DNA of 7,628 nucleotides from Actinomycetes bacterium. GTDB taxonomy: Bacteria > Actinomycetota > Coriobacteriia > Coriobacteriales > Eggerthellaceae. The notes under the pieces are model-generated. The model saw only the letters and a program-made list of their open reading frames with translations. It did not search any database and was not told the DNA's origin. This document shows positions 1 through 5,459 of this stretch, piece after piece. The DNA lies in assembly GCA_023403475.1 (NCBI GenBank), contig JAEYEL010000038.1, forward strand, positions 1 through 7,628, given 5' to 3'. A program made the translations under genes and the position numbers. Positions within the stretch are counted from its first letter, which is position 1; each line of letters begins with the position of its first letter.

Positions 1-37
1 CCCCAACGGGAAAGTAGCGTCTGGGCAAAAGATCGAC

Positions 38-120
38 AAGCCCCGCGAACTGAACCGCCTCCCATTCTTTGTGTCCAAGAACCGGAATGCAGTTCAACAT
101 CGCGGGGCTTTCTGCTTTTT
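38..120 (+). terminator. Putative terminator or structured RNA 3' end
   Basis: The arms aagccccgcg (38-47) and cgcggggctt (101-110) are perfectly complementary and are followed by the T-rich tail tctgcttttt (111-120). A second helix can stack inside (aactg 48-52 with cagtt 90-94), and a small inner hairpin is possible (ttctt 65-69 with aagaa 77-81). The loop is much longer than in a usual rho-independent terminator. It may therefore be the 3' end of a structured RNA or the end of a decayed insertion element rather than a plain terminator of an upstream gene. I match it to no RNA family. Confidence 0.35.
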
Positions 121-292
121 GGGTGCGCCGTTCGGCTCGATTCGCTCGATTCAGCTCAACTATGTCGCAAATTCGGTGTATGTGGGGAAAAGAGGATAGG
201 AGAGCGTTACAATAAAGCAGTTGTATGCAGACGCGGTTTCCGCAGGTGCGTTTTGCGCAATGGCGAAGGGCATGGCGGGGCGTTTGTTAGAG

Positions 293-324
293 GATTGCCT
301 TCGCAGATGTGCGTGAAGGCAATC
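293..324 (+). promoter_or_regulatory. Perfect 10-bp leader hairpin before the glycosyltransferase
   Basis: gattgccttc (293-302) pairs exactly with gaaggcaatc (315-324) around a 12-nt loop, in which gca (303-305) and tgc (310-312) can extend the stem. It ends 7 nt before the AAAGGA ribosome binding site at 332-337. There is no T-run after it, so it is unlikely to be a terminator. A translational control, mRNA-stability or protein-binding element is the natural reading, but no known riboswitch class is recognised. Confidence 0.4.
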
Positions 325-331
325 GGGCTGC

Positions 332-337
332 AAAGGA
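332..337 (+). promoter_or_regulatory. Ribosome binding site that fixes the glycosyltransferase start
   Basis: AAAGGA sits 5 nt before ATG 343. This favours that ATG over the in-frame TTG at 253, which has no comparable site. Confidence 0.75.
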
Positions 338-342
338 CGTGT

Positions 343-1641
343 ATGAATCCGGTCGTTATTATTCCAACGTACGTTTCCGCCCGACGTCGTAAAGACGGCG
401 GCAGTATTCTGACCACCTATGATCACACTACTCCTATTTCGCAGCCAGGCGAACTGCCTCGCTGTTTGAAGTCTTTGCGGAAGGTGCAGGGAATCGGGCA
501 AATTGTAATTCTTGTTGCCAGCGAGCCGAGCATCGAAAACCAGGCGGCCGACAAAGTGCAAGCGGTGGCTTCGCAGTTCCCCGGCTTGGACATCGAAGTG
601 ATAGGTGCATCCGAGCTTTCGCTTGTTCAGCAGCGCATGGAGCAGTTGGGCATAGGAAAAATGGCCAAGGAAGTGGGTCTTACCGGGTACGGAGCCATCC
701 GCAACCTAGGGCTGGTTGTAGCGAACGTACTGGGAACCGATGCGGTAGTGTTCGTGGACGACGACGAGGTTATAGACGACCCGGAGTTTCTGCAACGTGC
801 CGTATACGGACTGGGGAAGCTTACGCGCAAGGGCATTCCCATTCTGGCGAAGACGGGGTACTATTTCAATTCCGAAGATTCGTTCCTTTCGAAAAGCCAA
901 GACAAATGGTACAACCATTTTTGGCAACAAGGCAAGGCATTCAACAAGTGGATCACACGTGCTATTCACGGGCCTAGGCTTTCGCGCTCGAACCATGTAT
1001 GCGGCGGATGTCTGGCTTTGCACAAGGAAGCATTCAAGCGCGTGTCGTTCGATCCGTGGATTCCGCGCGGCGAAGACTTGGACTACATGCTCGACCTGCG
1101 CATGTACGGGTCGGACATTTGGTTCGACAATCAATGGAATTTGCGCCACTTACCGCCGGAAACGGAAAGCGAGGGAACGCGTTTTCGCCAAGACATCTAT
1201 CGGTGGCTCTACGAGTTCCGCAAAATGGAGTATAGCCGTACGCAGATAGACCTCCTGCAGGTGAAGCCTTCGTCGCTTGAGCCGTATCCGGGGCCTTTCC
1301 TTGAGCCGGGCATAACGAGGCGCATTCGCCTGACGGCGTTTCTGCGCAGCTTGGCGCGCCCCGACAAAAAAGCGTATCGCAGGGCGGCGCGGGCTGCCAC
1401 CGGCGAGGCGACCACCTATGCTCAGCGTAATTGCTCGAAGTACTTCGAATTTCAGTTCGTTTGGCCGGAACTTATGGCGCGCATGGAAAACGATCAGATT
1501 CTGCGCACGGCCATTCTGCGCTCGGCTGCTCAGAGATCCCAAGGCGTTGAGGCTCCGCGCAGGGCGGCATCGCAGGCGACGGCTACAGCAGGCGTGGACC
1601 CAGGACTTACCAGCGAGATTAGGCTGAATATTGCGGAGTAG
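343..1641 (+). CDS. GT-A fold (family 2-like) glycosyltransferase
   Basis: This 432-residue soluble protein has no evident signal peptide or membrane segment, so it is likely cytoplasmic, transferring a sugar from a nucleotide-sugar donor to an unknown acceptor. It opens with NPVVIIPTY (residues 2-10), the typical first strand of GT-A enzymes. The aspartate cluster VVFVDDDEV (about 135-143, D139-D141) matches the metal- and nucleotide-binding DXD-type motif. CGGCLALHKEAF (220-231) followed by PRGEDLDYMLDLRMYG (241-256) matches the acceptor-side and general-base (ED) region of family 2 enzymes. The last 90 or so residues are Arg/Ala-rich and less conserved in look. The start is chosen by the AAAGGA site 5 nt upstream; the same frame is open further upstream, but only from a TTG. 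A strong hairpin precedes it and a parS-containing spacer follows it. The acceptor and pathway (cell-wall polymer, exopolysaccharide or glycolipid) cannot be told from the sequence. Confidence 0.85.
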   Translation: MNPVVIIPTYVSARRRKDGGSILTTYDHTTPISQPGELPRCLKSLRKVQGIGQIVILVASEPSIENQAADKVQAVASQFPGLDIEVIGASELSLVQQRMEQLGIGKMAKEVGLTGYGAIRNLGLVVANVLGTDAVVFVDDDEVIDDPEFLQRAVYGLGKLTRKGIPILAKTGYYFNSEDSFLSKSQDKWYNHFWQQGKAFNKWITRAIHGPRLSRSNHVCGGCLALHKEAFKRVSFDPWIPRGEDLDYMLDLRMYGSDIWFDNQWNLRHLPPETESEGTRFRQDIYRWLYEFRKMEYSRTQIDLLQVKPSSLEPYPGPFLEPGITRRIRLTAFLRSLARPDKKAYRRAARAATGEATTYAQRNCSKYFEFQFVWPELMARMENDQILRTAILRSAAQRSQGVEAPRRAASQATATAGVDPGLTSEIRLNIAE

Positions 1642-1690
1642 CATTTATGGTGGGGCGGCTCTGACGGGTTTCGGTGCGGTTGCCGGCTCA

Positions 1691-1714
1691 AAAATGTTTC
1701 ACGTGAAACATTTT
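1691..1714. promoter_or_regulatory. parS site 1 (ParB/Spo0J binding site), extended palindrome
   Basis: The 16-bp core TGTTTCACGTGAAACA (1695-1710) is identical to the chromosomal parS known from Bacillus, Streptomyces and many other bacteria. Here the symmetry extends to a perfect 24-bp palindrome, with AAAA at the left and TTTT at the right end. ParB binds such sites, clamps and spreads along DNA, and with ParA and SMC directs chromosome segregation. It lies 53 bp past the glycosyltransferase stop and about 20 bp before a repeat patch. Confidence 0.94.
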
Positions 1715-1735
1715 CGCGTATGCGTCGACCGGCGC

Positions 1736-1871
1736 GGCCGAAGCACCCGAAGGGGGCTAAAGCTTATGCGCGGCCCAGGATGCGACCGGGCCGCCGCGCT
1801 CGAAGGGGCCGAAGCACCCGAAGGAGCCGAAGTGCCCGATCGGGTCGGGGCGTCCGATCGGGTCGGAGCGG
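1736..1871. repeat. Short GC-rich direct repeats beside parS 1
   Basis: The 18-mer ggccgaagcacccgaagg occurs at 1736-1753 and again at 1807-1824. Immediately after it, an 18-bp unit beginning ccgatcgggtcgg is repeated in tandem at 1836-1853 and 1854-1871, and the first copy overlaps the 10-bp palindrome cccgatcggg (1835-1844). In one + frame these units would encode hexapeptides such as EGAEAP, EGAEVP, DRVGAS and DRVGAV, but that frame has no good start. The patch looks like locally duplicated filler DNA. Confidence 0.75.
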
Positions 1872-1923
1872 TGTACGCGGTCGCCCGCGCCACACTGGCA
1901 GAGTTTTTCGACGGGGTTGTTTT

Positions 1924-1950
1924 GAGGAAAACGAGAAGATGCGCGTTTAA
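1924..1950 (+). promoter_or_regulatory. RBS and three-codon mini-ORF abutting the exporter start
   Basis: GAGGAAAA (1924-1931) is spaced 7 nt before ATG 1939, not before the exporter ATG at 1951. The 1939 ATG reads M-R-V-stop, and its TAA (1948-1950) lies in the same frame as, and directly against, ATG 1951. The exporter may therefore be translated by re-initiation after a mini-cistron, or an original start at 1939 may have been cut off by a nonsense change. A weaker GAGAAG (1933-1938) lies 12 nt from ATG 1951. Confidence 0.45.
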
Positions 1951-2775
1951 ATGGATGTTCTAGCTGCTTTCATGGTGCCCGCTTTGGTTGGCGTTGGCGT
2001 TGGCGTTTTGTCGGGGCTGCTTGGCATTGGTGGCGGCACCGTTTTGGTGCCGATATTCCGTCTTGCGTTCGGCATGGCTCCGGTGGGAGCTACGGCAACA
2101 TCGCTGTTCACCATTGTTCCCACATCGGTTTCCGGGGTTGTTGAGCATGTGCGCCATAGAACCTGCATCCCTGCGCTGGGCGTGGCGGCAGGTCTTGGCG
2201 GTGCGCTCACTTCGCCTCTAGGCGTGTGGCTTGCGTCGGTTTCGCCGGGCTGGCTTATCATGTTGGCGGCGGCGCTCATCATAGGGTACTCGGCGGTGAA
2301 CATGCTGCGGAAAGCCATCAGGATGAAACCGAGGGGAGGTGCGGTAGGGGAACGCGTTTCTACTGCCGAAGACACAACCGAAGGCACACCAAAAATGACC
2401 CGCAAGCAGTTGGCAATAGGGGCGGCCATTGGCCTTTTCGCGGGGTTGGCGTCAGGGTACGTCGGCGTAGGCGGAGGGTTCATCATGGTTCCGCTTATGC
2501 TTTCTCTTGTAGGGATAACCATGAAACAGGCTTCCGGAACATCTCTCGTTGCGGTGGCCATCCTGGCCGTTCCCGGTGTGATAAGCCAGGCGCTTTTGGG
2601 AAACATCCATTATTTGGCCGGCATCGCCGTGGCTGCGGGTTCTATTCCGGGAGCGATAGTGGGGGCTCGTTTGGTGCAGGTTGTTCCTGAACGCCAACTG
2701 CGGTTTTTGTTCGGAGGGTTTCTTTTTGCCGCCGCAGCTATGCTGATTGTGAACGAATTTGGTATTCTGGGGTAG
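1951..2775 (+). CDS. TSUP (TauE/SafE) family membrane anion exporter
   Basis: This 274-residue protein is almost entirely hydrophobic apart from a polar cytoplasmic-looking loop at about 121-152. It shows the internal duplication of the family. GLLGIGGGTVLVP (22-34) is echoed by GYVGVGGGFIMVP (169-181), and the following segments GATATSLFTIVPTSVSG (46-62) and QASGTSLVAVAILAVPG (193-209) also correspond. Known members move sulfite, sulfonates, sulfoacetate or other small organosulfur anions across the cytoplasmic membrane; the substrate here cannot be assigned. Length and about eight predicted membrane segments are normal for a full-length member. The ATG at 1951 is taken as the start, though the best ribosome binding site is spaced for an upstream mini-ORF. 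No sulfur-metabolism gene lies next to it. A terminator-like hairpin follows, so it may form its own transcription unit. Confidence 0.9.
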   Translation: MDVLAAFMVPALVGVGVGVLSGLLGIGGGTVLVPIFRLAFGMAPVGATATSLFTIVPTSVSGVVEHVRHRTCIPALGVAAGLGGALTSPLGVWLASVSPGWLIMLAAALIIGYSAVNMLRKAIRMKPRGGAVGERVSTAEDTTEGTPKMTRKQLAIGAAIGLFAGLASGYVGVGGGFIMVPLMLSLVGITMKQASGTSLVAVAILAVPGVISQALLGNIHYLAGIAVAAGSIPGAIVGARLVQVVPERQLRFLFGGFLFAAAAMLIVNEFGILG

Positions 2776-2779
2776 TTTT

Positions 2780-2810
2780 CTGCGCAATGGGCGCAGTGAG
2801 GCTCTTTTTT
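2780..2810 (+). terminator. Weak rho-independent terminator after the exporter
   Basis: ctgcgc (2780-2785) and gcgcag (2791-2796) form a 6-bp stem with a 5-nt loop, followed after a short gap by a T-run (tctttttt, 2803-2810). The stem is short and the T-run is 6 nt away, so termination may be partial, leaving some read-through into the kinase gene 39 nt downstream. Confidence 0.45.
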
Positions 2811-2835
2811 GTGTTGGCAGAAGGCTGTGGCGAGC

Positions 2836-2843
2836 AAAGGAGG
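2836..2843 (+). promoter_or_regulatory. Strong ribosome binding site of the histidine kinase
   Basis: AAAGGAGG lies 5 nt before ATG 2849 and sets the start there. The same frame stays open 30 codons upstream, into the end of the exporter gene, but those codons have no such site. Confidence 0.85.
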
Positions 2844-2848
2844 CAAGC

Positions 2849-4246
2849 ATGGCGGAGATGAAGAAAACGCCGGTTCAGGCCATGACTGAGACGATGCGGG
2901 AAACGCAAGGTGCGCTTCGCGAGGGGCGCGTTTCGGTGCAACAGGCAAACGAAACGTCGCGCATGCTTCCGCGTTTCTTCACCATTGAGATGACCATGTT
3001 CACACTCACAGTCATAGCCGGGCTTGTTCTTATTTGGTCGGCTTTTTCCCCCTATCGCAACATCCCCGCTATGGTTTTCGCGGGCATTGTGTTCACGTTT
3101 TCCCTGGTGATCGTCATTCGCTTGGTGATGGATCCTGATTCCGTGCGAGCGCGTCAGTCGAATGCCATGCTGCGTCTTGCCAGTCAGACGCTTGCCAGCA
3201 TGAAGGACGGCATGACAAGCGAAGCGGCTCAGGAGATATGCCGGCTGCTTTTGCCCTCTACGGCGGCCATTGCGGTCGCCATTACCGACAAAGAGCAGAT
3301 TTTGGGATATGCCGGCTTCGAGGAATCGAGCAACCCTTCCGGTAGCGAAATTCGCACGCATGCCACGCACGCCACCATTGCCGATGGCTCCATGCGCGTG
3401 CTGTTCACTGCGGAAGACATCGGGTTTTCTGCGGAGACCACATCTATATGCGCTGGCATCATCGTTCCTTTGGTGGTGGGATCCCACGTGGAGGGTACGC
3501 TCAAGTTCTATTATAAAAAGGCGGCTCATATCAGCGAAACGCAGAAGTCCATTGCGGAAGGGTTCGGGCAGCTTCTTTCCACGCAGATGGCCGCCGCCGC
3601 CCTCGAAGAGCAGACCAAGCTTGCCACCAGCATGGAGCTTAAGGCGCTGCAAAGCCAGATAAACCCGCACTTCCTGTTCAACACCATCAACACCATAGCC
3701 TCGCTCATTCGCACCAACCCGGAAAAGGCGCGCGTGCTGCTGCGTGAGTTCGCCGTGTTCTACCGGCGTACGCTGGAGGATTCCGCCGATCTTATTCTAT
3801 TCTCACGAGAGATAGAACAGACGCTGCGTTACTTCTCGTTCGAAGTGGCGCGTTTCGGCGAAGACCGTGTGGCTGTGGAAGTTGACATAGACCCCGAAGT
3901 TGAAGACATGCTCATTCCGCCGTTCCTCATTCAACCGCTTGTGGAAAACGCCGTGCGTCATGCTATGCCGTCGGAGGGGAAGCTGGTGGTCTCCATTTCC
4001 GGCACGGTGGAAGGCGACGATGTTCTCGTACGTGTGGGCGACAACGGCGTGGGCATGACCGAAGAGGCGCGGCAAAGCATTCTGCATCCGGAATCGTCGA
4101 CCGGTATGGGCATTGCCGTGAAGAACGTGCATGACCGCATGCGCGGCTACTTCGGCTCCGACACGCGTATGGAAGTGGAAAGCGAGCTGGGCAAAGGCAC
4201 CACTGTGACTCTGGTGTTGAAGGGTTGCGCAACAAGAGAGGGGTAA
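2849..4246 (+). CDS. LytS/YesM-type sensor histidine kinase
   Basis: This 465-residue membrane sensor kinase autophosphorylates on histidine and passes phosphate to a LytR-type or AraC-type response regulator. A charged, probably cytoplasmic N-terminus (1-45) is followed by two membrane segments (about 48-66 and 74-94), a GAF-like sensory domain (about 105-245), a short helical linker and the His_kinase module. ALQSQINPHFLFNTIN (266-281) carries the phosphorylated H274. The ATP-binding domain shows the N-box LVENAVRHAM (E366, N367), G1 VGDNGVGM (396-403) and G2 GMGIAVKNV (419-427), and ends with GKGTTVTLVL. Classical LytS proteins carry a larger multi-span sensor; here only two spans plus the GAF-like part are present, so the signal may be cytoplasmic or membrane-borne. 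No response regulator gene is in the window, so the partner must be elsewhere. A terminator-like hairpin separates it from the exporter upstream, and a 526-bp repeat spacer follows. Confidence 0.92.
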   Translation: MAEMKKTPVQAMTETMRETQGALREGRVSVQQANETSRMLPRFFTIEMTMFTLTVIAGLVLIWSAFSPYRNIPAMVFAGIVFTFSLVIVIRLVMDPDSVRARQSNAMLRLASQTLASMKDGMTSEAAQEICRLLLPSTAAIAVAITDKEQILGYAGFEESSNPSGSEIRTHATHATIADGSMRVLFTAEDIGFSAETTSICAGIIVPLVVGSHVEGTLKFYYKKAAHISETQKSIAEGFGQLLSTQMAAAALEEQTKLATSMELKALQSQINPHFLFNTINTIASLIRTNPEKARVLLREFAVFYRRTLEDSADLILFSREIEQTLRYFSFEVARFGEDRVAVEVDIDPEVEDMLIPPFLIQPLVENAVRHAMPSEGKLVVSISGTVEGDDVLVRVGDNGVGMTEEARQSILHPESSTGMGIAVKNVHDRMRGYFGSDTRMEVESELGKGTTVTLVLKGCATREG

Positions 4247-4294
4247 AGTTCCCGCTCCGGCATTCTTCCCAGCCGGCCGCCTCCGGCCGTCCCC

Positions 4295-4526
4295 GGCAGC
4301 CTTTGGCAATCCCCCCGGTCGGTCGCTCCGGCAGCCCCGGCAGCCCTAGGCAATCTCCCCGGTCGGCCGCCCTCGGCAGCCCCGGCAGCCCTTGGCAATC
4401 CCACCGGCCGGTCGCTCCGGCAGCCCCGGCACCTGCCCTTGGCGCCTGTCTCCGTCCCGGCAATCCCACCGGCCGGCCATCCCCGACAGCCCCGACGTCC
4501 TCGGCCGTCCTCGGCCGTCCTCGGCA
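4295..4526. repeat. Degenerate 44-45 bp tandem repeat array
   Basis: Units begin ggcagcc, carry ggcaat 10 nt later, then a ccggtcggtcgc-like block and an end of ggcagcccc type. Copies run 4295-4338 (44 bp), 4339-4383 (45 bp), 4384-4427 (44 bp) and a stretched, diverged copy at 4428-4493. The ggcaat marker falls at 4305, 4349, 4394 and 4459. The array runs into a 10-bp tandem, tcggccgtcc, at 4501-4510 and 4511-4520 with a partial third copy. Divergence between copies indicates an old array, or repeated slippage without selection on coding. Confidence 0.8.
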
Positions 4527-4625
4527 GCCAGTGACAAGGACTCCGAAAGATGCGGTGTGGCTTTCTGCCGCCTTTCGTTTCCGGATTCCTTCTCTCCTGC
4601 GTCTCCGTTTTTGTCTCCACGCTCG

Positions 4626-4643
4626 ATGTTTCACGTGAAACAT
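4626..4643. promoter_or_regulatory. parS site 2 (ParB binding site)
   Basis: This is a perfect copy of the 16-bp parS core (4627-4642), symmetric over 18 bp (ATGTTT...AAACAT). It lies 129 bp before the ABC ATPase start, close to where that operon's promoter should be, so bound ParB could touch its transcription. It lies about 100 bp downstream of the tandem repeat array. Confidence 0.94.
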
Positions 4644-4739
4644 TTCAGGCGGCCGTCAAGTTTCTCGGGTTTTCTAGAAGATGACGTTTTCGTAATATGG
4701 TGGTCATGCTGGTGAAAGCGCAGCGCGCCATACTGGTAT

Positions 4740-4752
4740 GCAGTTGAATTGC
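4740..4752. promoter_or_regulatory. Candidate operator palindrome before the ABC operon
   Basis: gcagttgaattgc is a 13-nt dyad with one g-t wobble position, just upstream of the ribosome binding site. Next to it, catac and gtatg (4729-4740) form another small inverted repeat. A -10-like TAATAT stands at 4693-4698, but no good -35 is visible. These are weak signals that could mark a regulator site. Confidence 0.2.
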
Positions 4753-4763
4753 GGAAGACAGAG

Positions 4764-4768
4764 AGGAG
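4764..4768 (+). promoter_or_regulatory. Ribosome binding site deciding the GTG start of the ABC ATPase
   Basis: AGGAG ends 4 nt before GTG 4773. The only alternative upstream, TTG 4749, has no such site and would add eight charged residues not expected at the start of this family. Confidence 0.65.
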
Positions 4769-4772
4769 AGTC

Positions 4773-5459
4773 GTGGACATACTGACCATACGGCACCTTA
4801 CGAAGGTGTACGGCGGAAATGCCGCCACTGCCACCCGCGCGCTCGATGACGTTTCGTTCAGCATTGCCGCCGGTGAGTTCGTAGCCATTGTGGGGTCGTC
4901 GGGTTCGGGCAAGTCAACCTTGCTGCATTTGATGGGGGGCGTCGATAGGCCTACTTCGGGCACGGTGTTTTTGAACGGAAGCGACGTGTATGCGCGCAGC
5001 GACGAGGAGCTGGCTGTTCTGCGACGCCGCGAAGTGGGCATTGTGTATCAGTTCTACAACCTCATTCCCGTGTTGAACGTGGTGGAGAACATAACGTTGC
5101 CCGTGGCGCTTGACGGGCGGTCGGTAAACAGGGAACGGTTGGCGAGGTTGATGGAGACGCTGGGGCTGCAAGGTCGCGAGGGACATCTGCCCAACCAGCT
5201 TTCCGGCGGCCAGCAGCAACGCGTGGCCATTGGGCGTGCGCTCATGAACGCGCCCGCCGTCGTGCTGGCCGACGAGCCCACCGGTAATCTTGATACGCGC
5301 ACCAGCCGCGACATCATGAACATCCTGCGCGACTCGAACAAGCGGCTTGGGCAAACGCTCGTGGTCATCACGCATGACGAGGACATAGCGCTCACCGCTG
5401 ATCGCATCATCGCCATAGAGGACGGTCGCATCACCCGCGACGAAAGGATACGCTCATGA
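4773..5459 (+). CDS. ABC transporter ATP-binding protein, MacB/LolD type
   Basis: This 228-residue cytoplasmic ATPase drives the FtsX-type permease encoded directly downstream. All nucleotide-binding motifs are intact: Walker A GSSGSGKST (41-49), Q-loop VYQFYNLIP (Q93), signature LSGGQQQR (143-150), Walker B VVLADE (163-168, catalytic E168), D-loop GNLD and H-loop VVITHDED (H201). The order, length and PTGNLD sequence are typical of the MacB/LolD/FtsE group, which powers export or mechanotransmission at the membrane (peptides, lipoproteins, antibiotic or cell-wall stress responses). Its TGA overlaps the permease ATG as ATGA, a standard coupling arrangement for two subunits of one transporter. 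parS 2 lies 129 bp upstream. The substrate is unknown. Confidence 0.95.
   Translation: MDILTIRHLTKVYGGNAATATRALDDVSFSIAAGEFVAIVGSSGSGKSTLLHLMGGVDRPTSGTVFLNGSDVYARSDEELAVLRRREVGIVYQFYNLIPVLNVVENITLPVALDGRSVNRERLARLMETLGLQGREGHLPNQLSGGQQQRVAIGRALMNAPAVVLADEPTGNLDTRTSRDIMNILRDSNKRLGQTLVVITHDEDIALTADRIIAIEDGRITRDERIRS
5443..5448 (+). promoter_or_regulatory. Ribosome binding site supporting the early permease start
   Basis: AAAGGA lies 7 nt before ATG 5456, inside the end of the ATPase gene. This supports translation of the Ala/Gly-rich N-terminal extension. The alternative ATG at 5654 (residue 67) has only a G-rich stretch (5645-5650) 3 nt upstream. Confidence 0.7.

Larger units (their letters stand above)
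1..342. other. Non-coding leader region upstream of the glycosyltransferase
   Basis: No gene is supported here. The frame of the downstream glycosyltransferase stays open back to position 1, and a TTG at 253 could in principle start it, but the translated stretch looks like no protein I know and the good ribosome binding site lies at 332-337. The region holds a long inverted repeat with a T-rich tail (38-120), a short direct repeat of gctcgattc (136-153), a weak -10-like TACAAT at 208-213 without a convincing -35, and a strong hairpin at 293-324. The segment around 70-96 (gtgtccaa...tgcagttca) loosely resembles terminal sequences of IS3/IS150-type elements as I remember them, but no transposase is visible. 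Confidence 0.5.
1642..1950. other. Non-coding spacer with parS and short GC-rich repeats
   Basis: No credible gene is present between the glycosyltransferase and the exporter. Open frames here are Arg- or Ala/Gly-rich products of repetitive DNA, start at poor codons and lack ribosome binding sites. The spacer holds the first parS (1691-1714), a duplicated 18-mer, an 18-bp tandem repeat and, at its end, the leader of the exporter gene. No clear factor-independent terminator for the glycosyltransferase is seen, although the parS palindrome with its A and T flanks could form a weak hairpin. Confidence 0.7.
4247..4772. other. Long non-coding spacer with tandem repeats and parS
   Basis: No supported gene is present between the kinase and the ABC operon. 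The first part (to about 4530) is a degenerate, C/G-biased tandem repeat. A pyrimidine-rich stretch (4558-4620) follows, then parS 2 (4626-4643) and the 129-bp leader of the ABC operon. Open frames on both strands here give Pro/Arg- or Gly/Ala-rich low-complexity products and often begin or end exactly at parS, because that sequence supplies an ATG or a TGA depending on frame. I treat them as artefacts. Confidence 0.75.

Noticed and set aside
253..342. Earlier TTG start for the glycosyltransferase, adding 30 residues
   Set aside because: No ribosome binding site, the added residues do not look like family sequence, and ATG 343 has AAAGGA at good spacing followed at once by the conserved first strand.
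1631..1963. 110-residue + frame across the first spacer
   Set aside because: It starts at a TTG inside the glycosyltransferase gene without a ribosome binding site, overlaps the exporter start, and is made of repeat translation plus the parS-derived MFHVKH.
1947..2606. 219-residue minus-strand open frame over the exporter
   Set aside because: It is antisense to a convincing TSUP protein; Pro/Thr-rich shadow translation.
2738..3670. 310-residue minus-strand open frame overlapping the exporter end and the kinase
   Set aside because: It is antisense to a gene with intact kinase motifs; the product is His/Arg-rich with no recognisable domain.
4225..4638. 137-residue + frame across the repeat array
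   Set aside because: It starts inside the kinase end, is Pro/Arg/Ser low complexity from the tandem repeat, and its stop is the TGA in parS 2.
3963..4643. 226-residue minus-strand open frame beginning MFHVKH
   Set aside because: The start is the ATG inside parS 2, the body is tandem-repeat translation, and it runs antisense into the kinase.
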